A stretch of 64,000 nucleotides of DNA from Adiantum capillus-veneris (GCA_014529385.2 CM043962.1:51218905-51282904), one strand, 5' to 3'. Positions 11,377-25,607 are shown, numbered from the stretch's first letter. Program-made: numbers and translations. Notes: generated from the sequence alone by a model not told the origin.

Positions 11377-12688
11377 CACTAGACTGGTAACATGACACTT
11401 TTATGTCCTTGGACACTTTTCTTGTACTGTTAAGTGACCATTTTGTTTGAATTATTTGAAGAGTATGAAAATGAATTTCTAGGTGCTATATATCCACAAA
11501 GTTTCCTTATGAACTGAAAAAAACTTGACATTTTTTTTTTGTAATATCAATCTCACCATTAACCTTTTGCACAACATATTTGAACCTAAACTGTGTGGAA
11601 AAACAAGTCCTATTTTTGCCTTTTTTTTTCAATTTTTTGCAGTTATACAACTCTAAACTTCATGTTTGTGAAATTTTAATTACTAGAGGATAAACCTTCA
11701 TAGTTCTCAACTTGTTTTGACATTCTTAGGGAGAACTAAGTGTTGAAATTGAAAGTTATGACCAAATTACAAGAATTGCGTAATCCTGTTTTTTGGCCAA
11801 AATTAGCACTTTTATGATTTTTTGGTATCTATCTTGATATCCAAATGAAATTTTGATTGTGTAGGTGCCATGTATAACATAAAGCTAATTTTCCTTGAGT
11901 TTTGGGGGACCTAATATGTTATATAGCATAGTATATAATGATGGTTGAGTTTTTTGATTACTGAAGAATACGAGACATTTCAATGTAGCAAGTGTAGTTT
12001 TCTCAATACTACTAGTTTCTAAGGTCAATTGTGTGTATTTTGTAGATAGTAATCATATCCAATCATAAACTATAAATTTGGCTAGATATTGAGTAGTTTC
12101 TTTGGGATTCTAGAGGTCATAATGATAAAACCAGTTTTGACATGTTTGTTGTATTTAGCACTTCATCATTGTCTCCAAGGTTCCACTTAGTAAGAGATCC
12201 ATTATTCTTTTGCCATGCTCCATGGTTCCTTTTGGATCCAAAGGCCCAAACTAAGAAAACATGTATATAGTATCTGTATTAAGCGTGACTATAGAAACTT
12301 TGATGATAGGTCCGCAGAATGGCAAAAATGTAACTTTTTTGTACCTATTTTTTTGCCCCCAAAAAAATTAGTGAGGAAAAAATAACCATATGTTTTGATC
12401 CCCAACCCGTCAATGGGGAATTTTATCTCATGTCCTACAAAAATCCCCACTCTTATTTATATGCAATCAATCGTAAGAAATGGCTGTTTTGGGCAAAATG
12501 CACTGGTCCATCAACTTTGGAGTCTTGTTGTGACTAAGACATGATAAATTTTACAAATTTCTCATTATTTTAATTAGTAGTCTTTTGACTATAAGCTCAA
12601 AATGAGTGGATCTACTATGGTTTTGGAATTTTTTTTTCCAAAACCCTGAAAGGACATTTTTATGTCATGATAGGTTACCTGACTAGTG
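11377..12688. mobile_element. TTAA-flanked inverted-repeat transposon (piggyBac-like, non-autonomous)
   Basis: 1,312-bp unit bounded by TTAA at 11,373-11,376 and 12,689-12,692. The ends are inverted repeats: the left reads CACTAGACTGGTAACATGACA, and the reverse complement of the right reads CACTAGTCAGGTAACC, then after a five-base offset ATGACATAAAAATGTCC. The match covers roughly 30 bp. No transposase is visible. An internal perfect hairpin (GGTTTTGGAA/TTCCAAAACC) lies at about 12,620-12,646. The interrupted Rep coding sequence resumes directly on the far side of the TTAA, so the boundaries are well supported. TTAA plus such repeats fits piggyBac. Because TTAA is palindromic, a TA-targeting Tc1/mariner element with one more terminal base (ACACTAG) cannot be excluded. 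Confidence 0.8.
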
Positions 12689-12692
12689 TTAA

Positions 12693-14480
12693 AGAAGAAG
12701 CTTTATCTTTTTGGATATATTTTGCTACAGATAGTTCTTTTAGAGTGATACTTAATGCTTTTCAATTGCGTTCTCTGCTTGTGTATGTCACAAAAAAGTA
12801 GGTGGACCAAGTTGTCAAATCATTCCAAGCAAATTCTTTCATAGGTGTTCAAAATATTCTAATGAGGTTCTTAATTGTTTAAGGTCCCTGCAACCAATGT
12901 TAGATTGTAGTATGTGCTCAATATTTTTGTTTGTTTTGACATCTTTAGCGCAAACTAGCCTATTATTTAATGTAGCTTTCTGTAAGCGTAACCATGTTGA
13001 TGAGAAGATTTGATGTATCATTATTTTTATTATTTTGAAAGAAATATTAGTGATATGATTGGCAAATTGTTGACCGTGATTAGTTAGTTCCCATTGGCAA
13101 AATTCTGGTATAAGTAGTGATATATATTTGAAGGTTTATGACGCTCTTTTCCATAGAACAAAGTAGGAAAGTTTAATTCCTCACAGTCATTGTCTACAAA
13201 AAGACCAAGCGGTTGCTTTCCTTTACATGGAGCAATTGTTAGAACTTTTGATAGAACATCAAAAAAGTCGTTTGGGTGTGAAGAAGGCTATTTGTATTTA
13301 ATTCCACTGCGTCTTCTTCTAACTCCTTATTGATTTCAAAATCGTTATTGCCGTGTTTAGTTCTTTCCTTCAAAGCAAGGAACTGTAATACTTGTTTTTC
13401 AGATTCTAGAGAGTGGTTCTCTGCCTGTTTCTTAAACTCTCTTTCCATTTGACTAAATACTATTTAATCAACTTCTATTTTATGTTTTTTTAATATAATG
13501 GTGTGTTTACCAGATCATGCATTGCATTGACAGTGAGTAGAGGTTGAATATGTCCAATACTAATTTCCTTTTGATTGCATCTCCTATTGTCATATGCTCC
13601 AACGCTAAGCATGGTAGAATCCTTTATATTTTATCTATTGTCGGTGGAATGTTTATTATGCTTATTTTGAGTAAATTTTGACCATAATGTAAATATTGAT
13701 GTATTTGTGCAAATGTGTTTCTTGGTACAACTAGACGTTCTTCTAATTCATTAAGTACTGAAACTGATTTCTTCATTTATTGTTATTAAAAATCGAGATA
13801 TAAAATTTGGAAGTTTCTTTTTTGCAATAACTCATGCAGTTATTGCATAATTTCAATTTTGCCTCTTTGTTTCCTTCATTAATTTTGATAGTTGTTTCAT
13901 GCTCAATAAATTTTATTTGGTATGAGCATTTGGAAGTAAGTTGACCTTTTAAAAATAGGTGTTGACAACATACACAAAGTTCTGAAAGAGTTTGTTGAGA
14001 ATGTCGTAAGACTTGTCTTACTGCTAATTCTATTATGGAGTCATTGTCGTTCTCTGGAATAATTAATGTTTTATTTTCTTGCTTTTTTAAAAGTGAATAA
14101 GCAAGTGATATCTTATTTTTTTGTGATACTCTTGTAGCAAGTGAAATTTCTTTATGAAATTAGAGGATGTTTCAGCTGAGCCTGTTTTCTTCATGCAATT
14201 CTAACAAAAAATGTTCCATTTGCTTATTCCAAGTTAAAAGATTAGGTCTTTGAGAAGAACCTCAAGTTAATATTGGTTGTTTTAGCTCTTCATCAATCTT
14301 GTGTTTCTTTAAAACATTTGTGAGTCTATTGATAACAGTCGTTGTTACAATTTGTATTTGTAGATTTTGTTGTAAAAAAAGTCCAAAAAATTGTTTTCTA
14401 TCTAGGTTTTTATGTGTGAAAAATAACTCCATTAGTTTATTTTCTAATGCTACGGTCCACTCTATGTACACTCTCTTTTT
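12693..14480 (-). pseudogene. Helentron Rep N-terminal part (before insertion)
   Basis: Several frame-shifted segments. These include a cysteine-containing block (LCVCCQHLFLKGQL, about 13.95-13.99 kb), LNELEERLVVPRNTFAQI (about 13.72-13.77 kb) and LTIAPCKGKQPLGLFVDN followed by LNFPTLFYGKE (about 13.15-13.26 kb). Next come ANHITNISFKIIKIMIHQ and RLVCAKDVKTNKNI (about 12.92-13.06 kb), then QLGPPTFFVTYT (about 12.78-12.82 kb). This is the order of the Helitron-like N-terminal domain, which precedes the HUH nuclease. The conceptual gene is interrupted at 12,692 by the TTAA-flanked insertion and resumes at 11,372. Confidence 0.8.
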
Positions 14481-14689
14481 CTAAGTGTATTCTTTTGCTT
14501 TGTTTTTCATACTTGTTTGAGCTTCTATAGTATTGTTTGCATTTACTTTGGTTTTTGGCAACGCTCTGATGACCTCAATAGGAGGCTCGTGGTGTCCATC
14601 TTTTCCATATTCATAATGAAAAAGTAAGTTTAAATTTAACTTATTTGTTTCCAAAATTTATGTTATAGATTATTCTTTTTGAGGATGAT

Positions 14690-15075
14690 CAGCTCCAAAC
14701 ATTTATACTTAGTTGTGTGCCTTGTGCTAGCCACTATAAAATTAGTGCATCTTTCCATAGTCCTTCCGATGTTGCTGGTAGTAGCATCAATTGGATATAT
14801 TGCTCAAAGCTATTGACATTATGGGTCTCACATAGAAATTGTATGTCCAAGTGGATGCCCATTGTTTCTCTAGCTGTCAAATTGTTCCAATTCAAGTTTT
14901 TGAGTAACTCAAATACTTCGATTTTTCTTAAATTGTGGCTTATAATTTTGTTGTGTAGAAAATATGCTATACTATCAAATAGACAATCACCAACAATGTA
15001 GTCAAATGATTCAAAAACTTGGAAACCATGAATACTATGAGTGTTTAGTCTTTTGGAGGCGTGTTGAAAATGCCT
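14690..15075 (-). pseudogene. Helentron OTU-like domain, copy 2
   Basis: Second minus-strand segment of the same type: FQVFESFDYIVGDCLFDSIA, then LRKIEVFELLKNL, then QYIQLMLLPATSEGLWKDA. It keeps the GDCLFD core and a W-D segment equivalent to the WGG...L block of OTU proteins. It lies directly downstream of copy 1 in element orientation and shows the same internal order, so it looks like a tandem duplication of the domain. One stop is seen near its C-terminal end. Confidence 0.6.
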
Positions 15076-15224
15076 GAATTGAACATTTCTTTGAAAAGGA
15101 CAAGTGGTTTAAAAAGTCCAGCATTTGTTATTCGATCATCATATATAATATGTAATCTATCTCTTGATTCAGAAAACTATGGGATATATGGTTTTAAACC
15201 TGATTTGGGCCAAAGTGTCACACA

Positions 15225-15594
15225 TTTTTAAAGGCGTGCAAACCAAAAAAATACAAAAAGGATCTCTTTAAGGACCACCATCAGCAGCTGGTAGTTGCAT
15301 TTGTTGAGTATATTCATTTAGAGAGTGAATCTTGTGCAAATTAACTAGATTATCAAGGCATAAAAAAGTGTGTAAATGTTGAAGCGCATGATGATCATTT
15401 TGATTTATAGCATGCATGAAATCTAGAACAATCATATTTCTCAATGTAGATGGTGGTAACAAGTTCTATAACCAGTAGCTAAATGTGTCAAACAAACAAT
15501 CTCCGAGAACATATACATAATCTTTTAGAACTTGCAATGTGCTATTGTCAAGAGGAATCTCAATATGTAAAGAGTTTCTATTATCCAATGCCAT
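15225..15594 (-). pseudogene. Helentron OTU-like cysteine protease domain, copy 1
   Basis: From a possible ATG at 15,592-15,594, the minus strand reads MALDNRNSLHIE, then VLKDYVYVLGDCLFDTF, then LRNMIVLDFM, then LNEYTQQMQLPAADGGP. The GDCLFD core matches the catalytic Asp/Cys turn of OTU-type deubiquitinase folds, and the trailing GG-P segment aligns with the region just before the catalytic histidine. One in-frame stop follows the GDCLFD motif. Helentrons are known to carry such a domain, of uncertain role in the element's cycle. Confidence 0.6.
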
Positions 15595-15599
15595 AGGAC

Positions 15600-18467
<2,868 letters not shown>

Positions 18468-18772
18468 GCAAGAGAACAAAATCACTTTCATCCACATCAT
18501 CAATTCTACCTCTTGAGCAGCTTCTGCTCAAGAGGCACCGCATACCTAGCTACGTACGATTGGGGGGCAGGGGACTGCTGGCCCGGTGGGGGGGCTGCCG
18601 GTCCCCCTGCCCCCAATTGTACCTAGCTAGGTATGCGGTGCCTCCCTCACATAAGCTCATGATGTTGAGTTAAGTCACAATGTGGGAATTATTGTGAGAA
18701 TTTGTCCATAATTCCTTTGCAAGAGAACAAAATCACTTTCATCCACATCATCAAGTCTACCTCTTGAGCAGC
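18468..18772. mobile_element. Foldback element copy 2 flanked by 54-bp direct repeats
   Basis: The inverted repeat shares the GAGGCACCGCATACCTAGCTA arm, the GC-rich centre (GGGGGCAGGGG type) and the CATGATGTTGAG...GTCACAATGTGGG tail with copy 1. It is flanked by two copies of a 54-bp sequence (18,468-18,521 and 18,719-18,772) that begins GCAAGAGAACAAAATCAC and ends CTCTTGAGCAGC, with one mismatch seen. At the left junction CTCTTGAGCAG and CTGCTCAAGAG form an extra short palindrome. The long flanking duplication is atypical of a MITE. Confidence 0.7.
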
Positions 18773-18949
18773 CGCACATGCCCGTTTTGCCACATTGTTC
18801 TGTCGGCTATTCTGAAGTGTGGCACTGATGCTTGGGTTGATTTACGATGGAGATATGAAATCCTGTGACCAAACAGCTTGAGTAGCCTAGCACATTTGGC
18901 ATTGTCCTTGAGGAAACAAACTAAACAAAAATATATTCCTTGCATGGAA

Positions 18950-19240
18950 GGTAAGTTTACCCCAAATTTAATGCACGACAGCCCTAGTACTCAAATTGTC
19001 GCTCTCCTTCTCATACAGCAGTAACAAAATCCATGCCCCTGCTAGCTATGCTCCTCTGTCGCCTCTTTCTCATTGCAATCTAAAAACATCTACATACAAA
19101 CAATATAGGGGAGAATAGGCATCCTTGTTTCACTCCAACAGTAGAGTGGATATGCTCAGATAACCCCTCAAAAGCATGAACCTGCCCCGCGATTGTCTTC
19201 TACAAAGCCATGACTCCCCAAATCAACTATGTGAACACTT
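18950..19240 (-). pseudogene. LINE reverse-transcriptase fragment
   Basis: Minus-strand translation gives ALYKTIAGQVHAFEGLSEHI-like sequence followed by STVGVKQGCLFSPILF at about 19,090-19,140. This is the hallmark GVKQGCPLSPTLF motif of non-LTR reverse transcriptases. The downstream FADD-type catalytic box is not recognisable. It directly abuts the PPR remnant in the same orientation. Confidence 0.7.
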
Positions 19241-19695
19241 CCATCCCCTGTAGTCTTTGCGTTGGTCGAGCTTTGGGAACCGTATCACTTGACGTACATG
19301 TCAGCCAAGGCATTTCCAAGCACAACGTCTTTTTCAACAACTCCTGACCAAGAATATCATCAAAAAAAGTTTCCCATGTGAGCATATGGTATAATGCCAC
19401 GTGCATTCAGGAGTAAGCATAGCCTTCGAGACCAAATTTTAGGTAGTTTAATCGAGAGAGACGCCCTCACTTTGCATCTGCCAAAAATAGCCCAGAGCTT
19501 CCTGGGCCTTCCCCTGTTTTCACATATCCTGCACTCAATGAGTTCCAAGAGTGGACATTCCATACAAGGTTCTCCTCAACAACCCCTGACCATCTCAGCA
19601 TTTTCCAAATTGTCACATGCCGTCAAGATGCAAGTGCAGGTGACTTTATTTGGAGAGATGCACTTGCTTCGCATCAGCTGGATGCATTGCCATCT
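19230..19695 (-). pseudogene. PPR protein pseudogene fragment (PLS-type)
   Basis: Frame-shifted minus-strand remnant with consecutive PPR units. SPNKVTCTCILTACDNLENA lies at about 19,600-19,690, VHSWNSLSAGYVKTG at about 19,520-19,560, and ALGYFWQMQSEGVSLD at about 19,450-19,500. GVVEKDVVLGNALADMYVK followed by VPKAR lies at about 19,265-19,350. The repeated order 'TxxCILxAC... NALxDMYxKxG... xxSWNxLIxGY' is that of organelle-targeted plant PPR proteins, which bind RNA in chloroplasts or mitochondria. At least three frame changes and a stop make it a pseudogene. It looks like a captured or retrocopied piece and lacks both gene ends. Confidence 0.75.
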
Positions 19696-20551
19696 AAGCC
19701 GGATCTAGATGATCAAGGCAATGTAACTTGCCTAATGTATGGCATTACTGGAAATTCAACAATGGATTGTGTATTGGCAAGTTTGTCAACTGGCAGTAGA
19801 CTGTTTGGGACTGGCATGCCCAATAGCAGCTGGTAATATTTCTGGATCATTTCTGACATTCCTTGGAGTTAGGAGGCTTCATCTTGCGAAGCATTCAACA
19901 CTCGAGAGTCTGTAATTACAATCATAAGCACCCACAGTAACAACCCTCTTTCATTCGTAGAAGAAAGTATGGAGCGTGCTCTCTTTTTGGTTGACTCATG
20001 CTCTCTTTCCCATCTCACTGTTCTCCACACTCATTGACGTTGGATATTGTCACAAACGGGAGTGTACAGGAATAATCAACAAGCTGAAAATAAATTATCT
20101 TTCAACTCAAAAGAGATGAGGGAGAATATCGACACTCTATTTGGGACCACAAGATGGACTGGTCCCCCCCTTAAGAAGAATCTTTATTAGGGAGAATCTT
20201 TTTACAAGCACAAGAACCAGAATACCCCTCCATGCGAGAAATTCCTGAGAGACAAGCTCTCAACACTGTTTTCGTATGTACCTAGTGTTGTACCTAGAGC
20301 GTGAAGCCCTACAAACCGTTCTTGATTTTGTTCCCAGAATCTTTGAGCATAGGATGAGTCCTCTTTGCTCCTTCTCCATGAGGGAATACCTGCAAAAGTA
20401 CAAACACAAAACAACAATTCATTTTGCATAATCACAATCAGTAGCTGTAAATCTGAGTGCGGGAAGGTGAACTCCAAGTATCGGCGTCTCTTGATTACTT
20501 GCAGACTACCACCAAAAGTGCTCCCTCATGCTAGCGCTGGTGCTGTGTTAT

Positions 20552-20746
<195 letters not shown>

Positions 20747-21032
20747 CTTTTATAGGCTCCCGCACTAGCCAGTGCGGAGCTAGCTGAAATAGGGGCAACC
20801 AGGTAGCATTAGAAGTAGAGGGAGGCAGCGGGTTGTTTTTTGGAGAGCAGAGAGAGATTGAATGGCGTTATTCTAGCTTCAATGCTACCTTCTTTTGTTG
20901 GTGGTTTATTCTAAGTGGGATGCCCACTTATTAAATGGACGATCTGCCATTTTTAAAAAACAATGTGAACTTGTAATAAAAGTGAGTGAGTTGAAAATTG
21001 ATGCTATGCAATCACATTCCAAGCATCCCCAA

Positions 21033-21075
<43 letters not shown>
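21033..21075. repeat. (GT)n microsatellite
   Basis: Uninterrupted TG/GT dinucleotide run of about 42 bp, with no coding relevance. Confidence 0.95.
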
Positions 21076-21078
<3 letters not shown>

Positions 21079-21459
21079 AGCTTCTCAGAATCCATCTTTA
21101 TTCTTGTGCTTACGGCTTTATGTGTATTCCTTTTTCCAGTAATGGTTTCTTGTCAAACTAATGGAATATTCCCTTTTTGATGCTTTCGTCATGTTTCTAG
21201 ATCTCTCCTACCAAACTAATGGTTCAACCCCTTCGTGATGCTTAATGTCACCCAACATATGACACATCATGGTTGCCCATTCCTGATGGCCTTTAATAAT
21301 TCCAGTAGATCTACAGTTCCTAACCTTACGATTCAAGTGCAATTCTAGTTTTAATTTATAAAAATTACTATAAAAAAAAAGAAAATAGTCCATTTAGCAA
21401 CATCCCTCTGGCTTCTAAACACTTGCCTCAACTTGTACATATCCTTCCAGAATCTCACG

Positions 21460-21660
21460 ATAAGATGCTAATTCCTGCTAGATGATCCATTGAGTTTAAA
21501 CTTTACCAAATACTTCTGTGTAATCTTCCCAGACTTGAGTGGCCGCTCCTGATGATGAATAATCGGCTTTGATTGAAGTATTTCTTTCGTTTCCTCAACC
21601 TCAAGAGGTTCCCTAGCAATAGGCTGACTTGGAGGCGGTCCCACATACGGTCGGAGCAAC
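21460..21660 (-). pseudogene. Chromodomain-like tail of the chromovirus integrase
   Basis: The minus strand reads ILQSKPIIHHQERPLKSGKI then QKYLVKFKLNGSSS, resembling the chromodomain core in which a YLVKWKG motif follows the first strand. The aromatic cage is not complete and the frame ends early. Confidence 0.5.
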
Positions 21661-21707
21661 CTAGCATGGAAAACATTGTGAATCTTTCAATTAGATGGTT
21701 GATCTAA

Positions 21708-22592
21708 TCAGAACGTCACGTCGTTCATTTGGTCAATTATCTTAAACGATCCATAGTAACGATTCAAAAATTTTACCACTTTCCTTCTATGAGTCGCTTG
21801 TTTCTTGACTGTTTCCTTCTCAAACTTGAGTAAGACTAATTGACCGACTATTAAGTCGTCCACATTCCTTTTGTGCTTGTCCGCAAATTTCTTATGTTTT
21901 TCCTGAAAACGTAAAACGACTCTCTTAACTTGCCCGTAGGCCGTGTCCAATCCCGAACAAATTCACTCACTACAAAAATCTTATCCTTCGTTACAAGGAT
22001 CTCAAAAGGTAATTTATCCGTAGACAAATGTACGATATTGTTATACATATACTCGACACGAGACAAATACTTCTCCCAGCCACACTGTCTTTTTGACACA
22101 TAAGATTTCAAAATATCAAATACAATGGAGTTTGCGATCTCACTCAGCCCATCCGTTTGAGGATGATATGTAGAAGAAAAATTCAACTTCGGGCCAAGAT
22201 TACCAAACAAAGCACGCCAAAAGTTTCTGGTCATGCGAGGATCTCGATCACTCACAATAGACTTGGGCATCCTATGATGCTTAAAGATTTGTGCTAGAAA
22301 AATCCTAGCCATATGATCCTCTTTGATTGTTTTTTTTACTGGAGTAATGTGAGCTTGCTTGCTAAATGTTTCCACTATGGTCCAGATTGCATCATTTCGA
22401 GTCCAAGTCTTTGGGAGATCCATAATAAAATTCACTGGCAATACTCTCCCAGGGTTGATCGAGCATAGGCAAAGATTGGAGTAACCCAGGCATTTTATGT
22501 CGATCGTACTTTACCTTTTGGCAAACCAAATATTCTATGGCATATTGATCAATGTCTGCTTTAAGGCTTGGCCACAAGAAATACCTTTCCAA
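21708..22592 (-). pseudogene. Chromovirus integrase
   Basis: The zinc-binding end (ERYFLWPSLKADIDQYAIEY, LVCQKVKYDRH) lies in 22,392-22,592. The DDE core lies in 21,851-22,441 with FIMDLPKT, IVSDRDPRMTRNFWRALF and YHPQTDGLSEIANS (the first, second and third acidic positions). The GPY/F-like module (VKFLNRYYGSFKII) lies near 21,720-21,780. A frameshift separates core and C-terminus. The N-terminal HH part is not readable. Confidence 0.8.
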
Positions 22593-22899
22593 TGCTTAAG
22601 TTGTAAGGGAAATTCCCTGATGACCCGCATAGAGTGAAGTACGTGCTTCTTCCATGATTTTCTTCCTCAATGATACTACCATGCAAATTGCTTGGTGGTG
22701 GTAGAGGTAACCATCACAAATGGAATAGGGATATTGCTCCGTTCTGTGACTTACTCTAGATAGAGGAGAAGTCTAGGCCATTCATATACAAATCTGGAAG
22801 TGTTTCCAATTCTTGATGATATACGAAAGTAACTGCGGGATGTCTAGACAATGCGTCTGCAGCCACATTCTTACTCCCACATGTAAGAAGGATCTAGAA

Positions 22900-23230
22900 G
22901 TGAAACATGGACAAAAATTTAACCCATCTCATTTGCTTCTCATATAATTTACGTTGCATAAGGAAATACCGCAAACTTTGATAAACACTTTTATCCCAAA
23001 ATCCTCTCCTAGAAGGTAATGCTTCCAGGTAGACAATGCGTGAATCACAAACATAAGATCCTTCTCATAGATTGAGGCATAACATTCTGTATCCTTAAGC
23101 CATCTACATTCATAAGCCACTACATGGGATTCTTGGTTAATCACTTCACTGAAGGCAATCACCTAAAGCATCACAGTGAACTTCGAATGGTTTCCTTAAG
23201 TCTGGCACTATCAAAATAGGTTCATGGATT
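22900..23230 (-). pseudogene. Chromovirus RNase H segment
   Basis: The minus-strand frame 22,929-23,162 reads VINQESHVVAYECRWLKDTE, YASIYEKDLMFVIHAL and TWKHYLLGEDF. This matches the Gypsy RNase H S-R-L---E--Y---EKE------L--WRHYL-G pattern. It directly follows the RT in element orientation. Confidence 0.7.
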
Positions 23231-24065
23231 AATAGATACTTTAGCCCTATCAAAGGCATCTTTTTGTCTTGATACCCATTTGAAAGGTATCGTAGTGAGA
23301 GTGGGCCAATCTTGTACAACCTGGATCTTTGCGGGATCCATACTCACTTGGTTGTGTGAGACTATATGGCCGAGAGTGTATCTCACTGAGAAAGAACTCA
23401 CTCTTATTTGCATTCACATGCAACTCATGTTTTTGCAATTTTTGAGGTACTAAGTCCAAGTGCTTCCAATGTTCCTCCTCAGTCTTCAAAAAGAGGAGTA
23501 TGTCATCAAAGAACACTCCTATAAAAGCTCCCTATGGGCTGAAAATTTGATCCATCATTTGATTGAATGTGGCAGGAGCATTGGTCAAGCCGTAAGGCAT
23601 TACCAAAAATTCATAAAGTCCAAAGTTTGTGCAAAAGGCAGTCTTATGGATATCCTCAGGGGCTATGCATATCTGATGATACCTGCTCTTTAAGTCAATG
23701 CAACGAAAGATGCTTGCACCCTATAGTTTATTGAGAATATCAATAAACGGAGGAATTGAAAAGCAATTCTTGATAGTGATTTTGTTTAAAGATCGGTAAT
23801 TTATGCACATTCAAAACGTGTCGTATTTCTTTTGTACTAGTAATATTGGAGAGCAGTAAGGCAAAGTACTTGTTTGTACTAGACCTTTTTCCAGAAGCTC
23901 GTTGACTTGCTTCAAAATATCCTCTTGATAAGCAAAACTTACCCTATAAAGGGGGTTGGTTCGGGGGAGAGCTACCTGGTACAAGATCAATTCGATGATT
24001 TTTTGGACGTTCCGAAGGTAGCTTGTTCGGCAGAGTATCCGTGAAACAATCTTTTTACTTTTCAA
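23230..24065 (-). pseudogene. Chromovirus reverse transcriptase
   Basis: Pieces in order: an N-terminal block (YRVSFAYQEDILKQVNELLE, GLVQTSTLPYCSPILLVQKK), then after frameshifts the catalytic FFDDILLF (equivalent of YVDD) near 23,490-23,515, then HVNANKSEFFLSEI. The palm Asp pair is retained but the frame is broken between 23.5 and 23.8 kb. Confidence 0.75.
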
Positions 24066-24217
24066 GAAATTGAGAACATTTGATTTCCAGACTAGAGAGC
24101 GAACCCTCCTTAGTTTAATCTTTTTCTCGTGTGAAAATCAAGTAAGTAGAAACACACTTCTTTATTTCCTTTTTAATGGAGATATGGCTTACAATAAGGA
24201 ATAGCCAATCCCCTGCA

Positions 24218-24616
24218 TCAGCAAAAAGAGAGGGTTTTTTCTACATAATCTGGGACCGATTGCATATGGTAGTGCCATGGCATACCCAAGATGATATCAC
24301 ATCCCTTGATGGGTGCCATAAAAAAGTATTTGCTGTCCTTGTATTCGCCAATCCAAACATTAAGTTGTCCTTGCACGCGAGTTGCATTGGTGGTCAACCC
24401 CTCGAATGCCGTCGATCTTGAAGTGACCGGAGTTCCAAGCTGAGCCAGTGTGAGGCCCAAGCATTCTGCAATTTCTAGTGATATGAAGTTGTACGTCGAT
24501 CCAGGGTCGTAAAGAATCAATACTCGTTGGTTATTCACAGATCCCCAGCCTTTAAGGAGCCGACGCTTCCCTTTTTTGGTTTTTGTATTTCCTTGCACCT
24601 CAAAATTGGAATTCAA
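24218..24616 (-). pseudogene. Chromovirus aspartic protease segment
   Basis: 132 open codons on the minus strand. The active-site loop is LILYDPGSTYNFIS (Asp kept, Pro in place of the usual Ser/Thr), followed by the ILGMPWHYHM flap-side motif. In Gypsy elements this domain processes the polyprotein. It lies between the gag knuckle and the RT. Confidence 0.75.
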
Positions 24617-24699
24617 GCTCGATGGAGTGAATTCCTTCTTTGATTGTTCCTTCTTTTGATTATTTCTTTTTCAAAGATTCTTGTTCATGTTGTTGCTAG

Positions 24700-25395
24700 C
24701 AAACGGAGTTCATGTGTCCTTATCATCACAATAGAAGCACCTTTCTTTCTCTTTGAAGGTTGTACTTGATTCAATGTGAGTTACTTGAGCCATTGCCGGT
24801 ACTCTCTGGCTTCTTAGGTTGATCCCGGTCCTTTGAAGAGGCTTTTTTCTTTGATCGCAATGGTCATCATAAACAGCTCTTTGCCTTGCATGGTACGTGC
24901 TATGTTCCATCCATTTGGGGGTCCAAGTGCAATGTAGATCCTCGACAATGATTTTCGACTCCCACTCATCCGCTAAAGCGTGTCGTGAGGATATACTTTC
25001 ATGCTCTTTCAAAGCGGTGGTTGAAGGCTTGCTTCAAACTTCCACATCTTTTCCTTGTCGAAAATATTCATGAAAGACATGACTTTTAGAAGAACCGACC
25101 AATACTTGTCAACATAAGATGTGACTTTCTCAAGTTCCTTTTGGGCGAGTGAGTGCCATTCCTTCCGAATGTTTATCTCAAAGTCAAGTGGAAGAAATTG
25201 TTCATAAAATTCAGCTTTGAATTGAGCCCATGTTCTAGCTTATGTAACTTCCAGAATCTTGGCTAACCACCAGTTGCTTGCTGTCTCCTTGAGATGCATC
25301 TCGACATGATGCAACTTGGATTTTTTGGTGAAGTTCTTGTTGGCAAAAGAAACTTCAAACTGACTGATGAAAGATAGTGCCTTGGAGATATCTAT
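24700..25395 (-). pseudogene. Chromovirus gag with zinc knuckle
   Basis: The retrotransposon gag core is visible on the minus strand (NWWLAKILEV, ARTWAQFKAEFYEQFLP, RKEWHSLAQKELEKVTSYV) between about 25,080 and 25,300. A CFYC...HMNSVC knuckle follows near 24,700-24,740. It needs a frame change between its two halves, and a stop interrupts the core. Gag would form the cytoplasmic particle. Confidence 0.75.
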
Positions 25396-25607
25396 GCACG
25401 TCTATTGCATGTGTCAGAGCGAGGGACTTGCCAAGCACTGTGTGCAAGCTACAGATGGCTGCAAGCACATAACCAAGCTAACCTAGCAAGCTCAAAGAGA
25501 GCAAGGGTGTGTCACTCACCACACTACGCTCGCCATTGTGAAGGATTCCTTGCCGCAAAGAAGAGAGAGCCATCACCGTCAATGCCGCCGCAATGCTCAA
25601 TCACTCT

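Larger units (their letters stand above)
21460..25395 (-). mobile_element. Degenerate Ty3/Gypsy chromovirus
   Basis: Minus-strand polyprotein remnants in the canonical order gag, zinc knuckle, protease, RT, RNase H, integrase, GPY/F, chromodomain-like tail. It is broken by many stops and shifts. Convincing LTR pairs were not found at its edges, so the limits given are those of the coding remnants. The chromodomain-like end assigns it to chromoviruses, which target heterochromatin in plants. Confidence 0.85.

Noticed and set aside
11377-12688. CACTA-type (En/Spm) element reading of the CACTAG ends
   Set aside because: CACTA elements make 3-bp duplications. The flanks (TAA on the left, TTA on the right) do not match as 3-bp direct repeats, whereas TTAA matches on both sides.
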